Origin: Paraphysomonas bandaiensis
Lineage: Eukaryota; Chrysophyceae
Direction of reading: 5' to 3'
Length of the DNA stretch: 64,000 nt
NCBI GenBank assembly: GCA_965644295.1
Contig: CBFFRP010000247.1
Location: forward strand, 62,001 to 126,000
A program made the translations under genes and the position numbers. A model generated the notes under the pieces. The model saw nothing but the letters and a program-made list of their open reading frames with translations. It had not been told where the DNA came from and made no database searches. Below are positions 55,998-64,000 of the stretch, in pieces; the stretch's first letter is position 1, and each line of letters starts with the position of its first letter.

Positions 55998-56762
55998 GTT
56001 CCATAGGTACAAATAGTATTGATTATTGTAGTTTCGGTATTGCGTTAGGTACTGATTTGTTCAAACATGCTGATACTCTATCTGATGAGTCTTGACGTAG
56101 AGGGATACCATGATTGGTTTACTCAGTTTTGTAATAATTGCATGTTATATCTTAAGTAACTTAGGGTTAGAGACTATGGTTTAATGTGCTTGTAGGGCTA
56201 GTGCTATGTAACAATGGCCCAAGATTGATATAACCTCATTCCCAGTTATAGTGCACTAACTAGATCTAAAGATTACTGAGTACTTGCATGGTCCATACAT
56301 CATACACAATTATGAGAAATCCGACGCATATACTGGAGGGTGAAGGGGGTTAATCCAGTGCCTTTATAGTAGGCCTACCCAATACATAAATGGGCCATGT
56401 GTTTGCTACGCCACATTCGGTCACTTTCAAACCCTTTTTGATTGTATGTCAGCCGAAATAGAAGATTGCGTGGAAAAGTAGGCGAGTGCGCATAATGTAT
56501 AATTCGCGCAAAATTTCATCAATATATGTGTTGCTTGCCAAATGTCTCGGTGAGTCTACCCTGTGCTTCAGTTACTCGTAGCAATATAGTACATTCTGGT
56601 GGTTGATATAGGTGCTTAATTACATTTTTCTTTCATATTGTGAATTATTAGATACCCCTTTGAGATAGCACAGCTAATTACCAGCCATAGGTTACTCATC
56701 GCAACAACTGTGTTGAAAACTATAACAGTCAACCAGTGAGTGTTGTTCAATCTGTGAACTGA
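55998..56762. repeat. Repeat-rich spacer
   Basis: 56620-56730 is similar to 59730-59815 (shared core attattagatacccytatt-like). 56480-56520 shares taattcgcgca with 52725. These look like relics of the inverted-repeat family at 52540. No gene seen. Confidence 0.5.
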
Positions 56763-57737
56763 TTACGTAAGTATACGGTGAATCAGAAAACAGAAGGCTT
56801 TCTTGTCAGCCTTCGATCTCCCTCGAAAAAGATGCCAAGCTGTGGCTTCGATTATGTCAGCTTTAGAATGCTCCGCTTCATTCTCTTGAAGCAAATTCGA
56901 TTTACCAAAGGAATCATACACTTCTGAGAGTTTAGTATTCGTGCAAGCATTAGTCACAGCTTTCTCGACATCGTTGGTTTTTTTGTTCACCTCATTTATA
57001 GCACGAAGAACATAGATTAACCTGTCACCGCAAAATTTAGCGATAGAAAAGGCGCCCAACTCTGGATGCTGTCCAGTTCTGGATTCTATTGTTTTGTTTA
57101 TGGCACCCTTCACATGACTGATCCCCTTTGAACTTTCCGTACCATACAGATCCCTGACGACCACATCGCATAAACTTTTCTTTGCCTTGGCCTTCTTTGC
57201 CTTTGGCTTAGCCTGTTGTATGTTGCCAGTAGAATCCGCTGGAGTTCGCAATCTACTGTCAGAAGTGGAAAGTTTTTTTTTGACTTCATCCAAGGTTAGG
57301 CAGTCGCTGCAGCGTATAGCACCCTTCAATTCGTTTTGGATATTTGGAGGCTGAAAACCTGTGTGGCTCTGAGGCCAATACACAATCACGTCTGTTGTCT
57401 TAAAAAGAGTAGTGACAGTTGAGACAAATGCATGGAACCACGTCGTCAATCGCCGAGCATTCGGATTGCATACAAGCACAATAGCCGCCTTTGTGACCTT
57501 ATCTTCCTTCAAAGCATTGCTCAGTTGTCCAGTGGAGCTGCTGTGGTTCTTTGAGTCCAGTCCAACCGTATCATAATAAGTATATCCTCCGTGACGATGC
57601 TTCTCAACACTTTCAGTTCCATCTTTGAACGGATCACTTGAGACGTTAGCAGTAGACTTACCAGTGCACTGGTTGATAAATGTGCTTTTACCTACACCAG
57701 CAGCACCCAGAACAATTACAGCAGTGGTAGAATTCAT
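56763..57737 (-). CDS. P-loop GTPase-like protein
   Basis: A 324-residue single-exon protein. Walker A/G1 is GAAGVGKS (residues 11-18) and G3 is DTVGL (56-60). No clear G4 NKxD was found, so the class within the TRAFAC/AIG1-type GTPases is uncertain. The middle has a lysine-rich patch (KPKAKKAKAKK, about 175-190), and the C-terminal part is predicted helical. It may be a GTPase with a degenerate base-recognition loop, acting as a switch or assembly factor. Divergent to the gene at 58071, with 333 bp between the starts, which contains a dispersed repeat. Confidence 0.7.
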   Translation of the reverse strand: MNSTTAVIVLGAAGVGKSTFINQCTGKSTANVSSDPFKDGTESVEKHRHGGYTYYDTVGLDSKNHSSSTGQLSNALKEDKVTKAAIVLVCNPNARRLTTWFHAFVSTVTTLFKTTDVIVYWPQSHTGFQPPNIQNELKGAIRCSDCLTLDEVKKKLSTSDSRLRTPADSTGNIQQAKPKAKKAKAKKSLCDVVVRDLYGTESSKGISHVKGAINKTIESRTGQHPELGAFSIAKFCGDRLIYVLRAINEVNKKTNDVEKAVTNACTNTKLSEVYDSFGKSNLLQENEAEHSKADIIEATAWHLFRGRSKADKKAFCFLIHRILT

Positions 57738-57841
57738 CTTGTTTAGTGTATAATCTTATTAAGTGTGTGTATGAAGGAATTGAAGGGAGTGCATGATCGC
57801 AGGGTTGTATTGAGGTCATCGCCCACAAAAAATCCAGGCTT

Positions 57842-57926
57842 TTTTGATGCATGTTGTTTTTTGCGAATATATTTTAGAGAAATAACGAAAAAAGATCGAT
57901 TTTTTTGATGGATCGACATATTCTGC
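57842..57926 (-). repeat. Dispersed repeat, copy B
   Basis: Reverse-strand counterpart of 23739-23827. It sits between the divergent GTPase and 58071 genes, about 100 bp upstream of the GTPase start. Confidence 0.8.
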
Positions 57927-58070
57927 TGCATCACAGATAGCTAACATATAGAAAAACACGTAGGATCTCAAATGTCTGGATATTCAGACACTAAGCAGAT
58001 GGGAGGTGATGGGGATATATAGCCAATCATATCACCTGTAATTGTATTAACGACTTATGATTGGATAGAC

Positions 58071-59078
58071 ATGCTTGCAGGTCCCATTTCTGGATTCACG
58101 GCATGTGTGAGCGATATGCTGCTATGCACACTGCACAATATCACTATGAAGGACATAACATATAGATATATACATGCAGGTAGATATAAAAGACATCAGA
58201 TAATATCTTCAGCAACACTAAACGAGATGGAGTTTAAGGATAAAGTATGGCACACTGTACAATCCATGTATCACTACATTGAAGCTAAGAGAACGGACAG
58301 AGATATCTTGAAGGGGCAAATAGAAGAGACTTCATTCTTCACAACTTGTAACAAACAACGAGTACAGATAAAATCAAGTATTTTGACACGAAAATTGTGT
58401 TTTGTTAACCTGATTATACGTCATGATGTGGAACAAGTTAGACAGCAATACGACCAAGACACTGATGTAAAGGCAGTTGAATCGAAGTTTAAAGATCTTG
58501 TCTCACTTATGTGGACGGGATCTAAACAAGATAACAGCAATAATGAGTACGGAAATGATGATCTTAATGAATTATTTGAACAATGTGAAGATGCTGACAA
58601 AGCGAACCACTGGATACTATTACTGATGACTTATTATGCCAAAGTAATATTAGTACAACGAAGTCAAGATGTCGATAGGCCTCATACAGAACGAAGATTT
58701 GTAGAGAATATGACGAATATAAGGTTTGGAGAATACTCTTTGGGACATATTGCTGTGAAGGGGCAAACAGTTGGTGATATTATCCGTGAATGTAAAGTTG
58801 AGGATAAGTTTCCCCCAGGATGCACAGAGCGAAGACTTATTGGAGATGGTGCTAAGATAGAGTTAGGTACAAAATATATGCCTAAAATAAATTATGGCGA
58901 CTACAAAGCAGTTGTATATTTTCACCCGAGGATGATAAATTGTGTAAAAAGACATATTGAGTTCCATTTAGGGGAAAGTCACCTTCGAAGCTTCGGCAAT
59001 TGGAAGAAGAGGGAAATTGATTCTACTGATTTAAGTGTTAAAAATGCAAAAGTAAAATATGAGACAGCAAGAGAATAA
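58071..59078 (+). CDS. Unrecognised 335-residue protein
   Basis: Open frame from the ATG at 58071, intronless. Soluble, charged and helix-rich after residue 50, with a C-terminal beta-rich stretch (YGDYKAVVYFHPRMINCVKRHIEFHLGESH). The first 50 residues are Cys/Ile-rich and less convincing; the real start could be a later Met such as MEFKDKVW (residue 53). No domain recognised. It is divergently paired with the GTPase gene, which might indicate co-regulation, but a repeat lies in the shared promoter region. Confidence 0.5.
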   Translation: MLAGPISGFTACVSDMLLCTLHNITMKDITYRYIHAGRYKRHQIISSATLNEMEFKDKVWHTVQSMYHYIEAKRTDRDILKGQIEETSFFTTCNKQRVQIKSSILTRKLCFVNLIIRHDVEQVRQQYDQDTDVKAVESKFKDLVSLMWTGSKQDNSNNEYGNDDLNELFEQCEDADKANHWILLLMTYYAKVILVQRSQDVDRPHTERRFVENMTNIRFGEYSLGHIAVKGQTVGDIIRECKVEDKFPPGCTERRLIGDGAKIELGTKYMPKINYGDYKAVVYFHPRMINCVKRHIEFHLGESHLRSFGNWKKREIDSTDLSVKNAKVKYETARE

Positions 59079-60275
59079 CGTTCTACCGACTCTTATTCTC
59101 AGTCTTTCCTTCGTTAGTTATCGTTATAATTCGATATGTCTAAATAATTGTTGTCTCATTAGTTGTTGTATTACAGTATTGATCATTTAGTCCTACGTTC
59201 TTGTCTTGATTTTGATTCACTGTGATGTAGCATATCAATGCTATAATACTGTACATTGCGACTAGCTTCAATCAATATATAATACAATATGCACTCTAGC
59301 ATGACAATATATACTGAGGAAAACTCCTGTAAAATATAAACTTATGAAATCATTACCTGTTAATGTTCCTTCATGCTTTAAATCACTACAAAATGTATCT
59401 CTACGAGTTTTGTTTTCCTCTTTTCTATATTCCAACAATAACGCATGCTATAACAGGATATGAATAACATTAAAGCTATAAACTAGAAACAAACATTATG
59501 ATATAGGCTTGAAAACTTAAGATATATCTGTATGTTAGAAAAGATTTTGATTGTAAAATATATACCCTTAAATATACCCCAAGCTATATTGCTCCCACTT
59601 CCCCGAAAGTCATGTGTATGAGCTATGCATGCATAGAGTAAATCTAGCTGGAGATTTTAATAAGATCTATGCGTTGCATAGTTTATTCATTCTAGCACTG
59701 TACTAGATCACGCCCTCGGAATAGAGCAATTATTGTTTTCTTTTATATTATGAATTATTAGATACCCTATTCGAGTTCGTTAAGCAAATACTGATTACAA
59801 TAACTGTGTCTTGTATTTGTTTCTAGCCAAACGCACCGCCCGTAGGACCTTCACTACGACTACACTGTTGGAATGGGGCACACTCTACTATTTCTTTCTT
59901 CTTCATGCAATGAGATGTTAATTTTAGAACCTGTTAATTGCTTGAAACCTTTGAATTGATATTCTATAGCTAGACTGATATATATGACCTTTGATAAATA
60001 GATTTGACGGGAATAAAGACGAGTGTCAATTTGCGGCTTCATAACTGCGGAAATCGATGCACCTTAATTAACTTTTGTTGATATAATTACGATATATACG
60101 GTAAGAGTATTTTACCAGATCCAACACTATTTTCTGGTCATGCTCACCGTTAACGCAATACGTCAGAAGCGACATGATATCATATGCCTTACTACATTGG
60201 AGATATAGTATAGCTTTTTAAAATGTTATTACTTTTGCTTATGTTTGTAGAATTTCACCGTCTTCGTTCCATGTT
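59079..60275. repeat. Repeat-rich spacer
   Basis: 59590-59884 is bounded on the right by gttggaatggggca and contains another end at 59712-59732 (acgccctcggaatagagca), both matching the ends of the 52540-53006 element. No gene seen. Confidence 0.5.
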
Positions 60276-60694
60276 CTACTTCGTACGATTCACATAATGA
60301 ATGCTGTTTGGCATTTGTTCTTCAGGTGCTTTCCCTAATTGATAAGCGTGAATATGTTCCCAGTACTCTCCCAGACAACGACAGTTCCCATCTTGAAGGC
60401 TCTATACAAGATTAGAAATTAGTATGATAAAATCCTATTAGTAAGAGGGCTGTGTAACAAGTAATTATGAATAATTAATTAATTATTAAGGAATATTGTT
60501 CTTGCGTTCTTGCTAAACTCATGCAGCAATATCCTATACCGCCGACAAAAACTGGGTAACTCATCACGTACGAGCACAACAATAGTATTCAAATAATTAG
60601 TATTATTAGGTTTATTGAACGACGTGTGCACTATTTCTACTACGCGTGATTCACGCATTCTCATCGTCGACATTGATATCCTCCAGAATGTCAT
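60276..60694 (-). CDS. Possible small two-exon gene overlapping the UBL gene end
   Basis: Exons 60694-60572 and 60401-60276 joined by a GTACGT...TATAG intron (170 bp, phase 0) give 82 residues ending CRCLGEYWEHIHAYQLGKAP...HYVNRTK, a well-composed protein-like sequence. The first exon overlaps the last codons of the UBL gene in another frame, on the same strand. It could instead be an alternative 3' end of that gene. No family recognised. Confidence 0.35.
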
Positions 60695-62502
60695 CCAGAC
60701 ATAGTATTTCGCTACCTCTCGCAGAATCCCTACCAGGTTCTGGAACTGTTGAAGACACAGTGGTCATTTCAGTCTCGGAGAGGACGCCTACATCACTGTC
60801 AGTAGGACGACTTACACCTGTGGAGGGGTTGCTATCATCGCCACGCAAAGGGCCAGCAGCAGTTTGACTAGAAGAAATTGACCTCGGATCCATATTCATA
60901 GCCTCCACTTGTCCACTGGTCTGCTCCTGACCAGAAGGTCTACTGGAAGCACTAGAGACTGGAGCATTAACCTGAGAGGTAGTAGTGGCTCCAGAGTGCT
61001 GCTGCTGTGGATGTGGGGCGAAATGTCGAACTACTACGTGCCTTCCCCCCCCCCTACCCTGGCGAACCATTATTCTTCCCCCCCCCCAACCCTGGCGAAT
61101 CATTGTTGTTCCACCTCTCACGACATTAGCACCATGCTGATCATGCATAGGCTGCTGCTGGGGGTGCATCATATTCGGTACAGTATTGGTAGGGTGATTC
61201 AAGGACGATGTTTGTGCCCACGCTGTCTGAGTGGTAGAAGGGGGAGAAGGCCTTCCTGTTAAAGCTGGACAAAATACTTCCTGTGCATTGATACCACGAA
61301 CACTGTTAGCAAGATGCCCACACGCAGCTGACATATGGCTCAGCATGGCAGATATGTTCAGCGCTTGAGTTTGTGCAGACACCACTTCATGAGGTTCAAT
61401 AGTATTAACACCAGTCGAACGATTTTCTGTGAAGTACACAGTGAATACTTAGCTTCAAACAATACCAGTGGGGACATACAGTCCACAAACACATACACCA
61501 TATCACTTGCAACATGTAAAACAGTAACAAGACAAGAGTCTCACCATGGGCTTGTTGAAGGTTCCCAACAAGTGGTTGCAGTGCTTCATTCACATCAGAC
61601 ATAGCACGCTGTAGTGTCGCCAATGACAAAGCCAGACTCTGCGTAGAATTTTCATAGGGGTTGTGCTGTTGCTGCTGATATGCTGCTCCTGGTAATAGAC
61701 TGGATAAAGCATGCAGGTGAGATGTCCCCATCACAATATCATTAGATGCAGACATTTCGGTGGATCCTCCTGTATGTGCGGTGTGATGGGTGTGGTGTAC
61801 ACGTACTCGATGCTGTGGCTGTGTGTGCAGGTATTGTGGTTGCGGCTGAGGTTGTCCTTGTGGTGGTGGCATCTGAGTATGTGACTGCTGTGGCTGTGCT
61901 GGAACACTAGAATCAATGGTAGGGCCAGATTGTGGCATGCTGTTGCTTTCCATTGGACTGGTACTATTTGAACCACTATTAGCCCCAGTATCAGACTCGT
62001 TGGCATCGTTCGCTCCACTCGGCTGAGGTGGAGGTGGTTGGCTTTGGGGAGAGAGTCCTTGTTGAGCAACAGACATCATTTGATTCACGATTGCTTGAAT
62101 TTCAGGAGGCATTCCATTAGATCCCACTTCTGAACTATCGATTGTCATAGAACCAACCATCACACCATTTCCCAGAGTCTGTACGTGCACGCCGCGTGGT
62201 AGAGGTGCAGGCATTGCCGGAGGTGTAGTTTGTGAAGTAGTTGAAGGTGGGGTAGGATTAGAAGCCGGAACATTATCAGGTCGTATTACAATATGCACAA
62301 CAGAATCTTCTGTTATTGAATAATCACTCAGTGTTTGATTGTCTTTAAGGACACGGCCGCAATATATGAGTCTCTGTCTGTCGACAGCCACGTCTATAGC
62401 ACTCAACACCTTCGCTTTCACTGCCGATATCTTCGTATCCACCCCATCAAATAGATCGACTGTAAACATTTCTCCATCCATTTTCTTTACTTTCAATAAC
62501 AT
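60651..62502 (-). CDS. Ubiquitin-like domain protein, BAG6/Scythe-like
   Basis: Exons 62502-61545 and 61426-60651 with a 118-bp GT-AG intron (phase 1); 577 residues. The N-terminal ubiquitin-like domain (about 1-75) contains RQRLIYCGRVLKDNQTLSDY. Long low-complexity Pro/Gln/Ser/His-rich stretches and RGG-like GQGRGGGRH motifs follow, then an acidic C-terminus (LCLDDILEDINVDDENA). This layout matches BAG6/Scythe or related UBL shuttle proteins of protein quality control. A BAG domain was not identified, so the name is tentative. The ATG at 62502 starts the UBL exactly; the frame upstream is a CA/TA-repeat 5' leader. Confidence 0.8.
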
Positions 62503-62512
62503 CTTCACAGTA

Positions 62513-62766
62513 ATGTATGTGTATGTATGTGTGTATGTGTATGTGTGTGTGTATGTGTGTGTGTGTGTGTATGCTAGCAGGAGACGCTCTGTATGTTCTA
62601 TCAGCCTACTGTGAGTGGGACAGAACACTGACAACCTTTAGATGTATAGCTAGTGAGATCTATCAATAGATGGAGTTCAGTTCACTTGATATGAGGGTCA
62701 TACGACACTGATAGTATAGTCAACTGGGCTGTATATACACACATACATACATACATACATACATAC
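62513..62766. repeat. Simple repeats upstream of the UBL gene
   Basis: A (GTAT)/(GT)n tract spans 62513-62572 in the 5' leader, and a short (CATA)n array lies at 62738-62766. Confidence 0.9.
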
Positions 62767-63008
62767 ACTGACTGCTGTATCATACCTTCCATAATTCTTC
62801 CATTATATTATTGCTAGAAACCCTTAATTTTAGTATTAGAAACATAGAGTTTGGATATATATCTAGAGGTTTTCGAGAAATTGGAATATTTTTCTGGGGT
62901 TTTATCTTCTACTAAACTCCCCATTCGTCCGGGAGAGATCCGTTTAAGTTTGGAACAGATATCCAACCAACCCGTCCCTCCTATAATGACCATTAAAACC
63001 CACCGAAG

Positions 63009-63141
63009 TGTGTAATTGGAAACCCCAGTTTTTATTGGTTTGTGTAATTCTAATTACACAGGAGGAAAACATCACCCACACAAACGACTGCGATTTTGAG
63101 ATTTTTCGAAACAAACAGATCTGTGTAATTCTAATTACACA
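63009..63141. repeat. Paired perfect palindromes upstream of the recombinase-like gene
   Basis: TGTGTAATT-CT-AATTACACA occurs at 63041-63060 and 63122-63141, each with perfect 9-bp arms and a 2-bp spacer and each followed by GGAG. A further half-site TGTGTAATT is at 63009-63017. They lie about 210-310 bp before the ATG at 63352. They could be protein-binding or recombination sites. Confidence 0.8.
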
Positions 63142-63351
63142 GGAGTAAACAGATTTTTAACCTATTTTTGAAGGCACCCAATTCACAAAATTGTTTTTTT
63201 TGCTTAAAAAGCCTTGATTTTATGTTACAGTGATGAACAGTTGATTTGTTCGTTGAACCAAAAGGATATATGCATTATGATATCTTAAGAGGCTAATATT
63301 TCGTAGAATAATCTGCTATAGAACGAACTGAGAGTATTACCTATAGACAAA

Positions 63352-64000
63352 ATGGATCCTGCAGCATTAGACCTAGTGATTCAAGGACAAAAGGAGAGGA
63401 ATGTATTGGAAGAGTCCAAAAAAGGATATTTATCTAGAATGTCCACACTGACTCGAATACTAAACGACTCATATATACGACTGGACGCAATTGAAACAGA
63501 TGATGATGGTTTGGCACTAATGCATACAGGACAAGCACGCAAACTTTGTAAACTTAAATTACCTATAGCAGAACATACAGCAGAAGTTCTCTTTGCTGCA
63601 ATATCAGTCGATCCGACACTTCCCAGAAAGCGGAAAGTAAGAACAGAGATAGATGACTGTCAAGAAGTAGAAGAAGATCTGTTAAACCCAGGAAAAAACC
63701 TTGTGACAGTATCAGCCCAAACTTACCAGAATTACAAATCTGCATTGCGGTGGTGGCATGAGTATGACTGTCCGGCCATGGACAAAATTGGGCACCCTTG
63801 GCCACCGAAGGTTGACCTAGCATGCAAAACTGCTATTGCTGCATACAAACGTGATATAGGTGCCAAGAAGGAATTTGAATGAGGGAAGAGTGCTTTACTG
63901 GTTATGTAGCAATCACTCGATATGAGACCATGGCAAAGGATTGGAATGAGCTTGCAACTGCATTTGTACAACTAAAGCTGATCAAGCCGGTGAGAGCACG
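63352..64000 (+). CDS. Crypton-like tyrosine recombinase, N-terminal part (partial, frameshifted)
   Basis: An open frame of 176 residues from the ATG at 63352 contains a core-binding-type segment (TYQNYKSALRWWHEYD, then AAYKRDIGAKK) like that of transposon tyrosine recombinases. After a stop at 63880-63882 the homologous-looking sequence continues in another frame (CFTGYVAITRYETMAKDWNEL) to the window edge. This implies a frameshift or an unrecognised intron near 63880. The catalytic R-H-R-Y region would lie outside the window, so the assignment rests on the N-terminal layout alone. Confidence 0.42.

Overview
The window is nuclear DNA of a protist, most likely a stramenopile. Three things point there. 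Genes carry many very short GT-AG introns (44 to about 60 bp is commonest). Two giant extracellular/membrane proteins combine P-S-G-Q-P type proline repeats with NHL, LRR, EGF-like, REJ/PKD-like and polycystin-like regions, an architecture known from stramenopiles. Long (CATA)n/(TATG)n microsatellites recur. The exact lineage cannot be read from the sequence.

Layout. 1-300 is microsatellite. 493-945 encodes an EF-hand protein. 1763-7533 is an intact Ty1/copia retrotransposon (minus strand) with near-identical LTRs. 7657-9009 encodes a PHD finger fused to a 2-oxoglutarate dioxygenase-like domain. 9.0-13.2 kb is gene-poor and holds a hAT-type MITE with a perfect 8-bp target duplication. 13196-23468 and 28403-37312 are two minus-strand polycystin/REJ-like paralogues. 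By phase-consistent splicing the first has 10 introns plus one apparent single-base frameshift; the second is one uninterrupted frame. A glycosyltransferase-like gene (24561-26066, +) lies between them. 37562-41038 is a complete two-gene Tc1/mariner-type transposon: perfect terminal inverted repeats of about 198 bp, TA target duplication, a DD34E transposase and a convergent, spliced, unrecognised companion gene.

From 41 kb the region is housekeeping-like. It has an 11-exon IQ-motif protein of unknown function (41367-45597), a 4-exon SAM methyltransferase whose first intron is a microsatellite (46458-47338, -), coatomer gamma (47987-50894, +) and a small membrane protein (51569-51844, -). 52-60 kb is rich in dispersed repeats and holds a multi-pass membrane protein, a P-loop GTPase and an unrecognised divergent neighbour. 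60651-62502 (-) encodes a ubiquitin-like-domain protein resembling BAG6/Scythe. The right edge carries the start of a possible Crypton-like tyrosine recombinase with two perfect palindromes upstream.

Exon models were built by hand from GT-AG sites and reading-frame continuity. For the four main multi-exon models (coatomer gamma, methyltransferase, 11-exon gene, UBL gene) the summed exon length is a multiple of three. For the spliced polycystin paralogue it becomes a multiple of three only when one missing base is allowed at the inferred frameshift. No tRNA, rRNA or CRISPR was seen.
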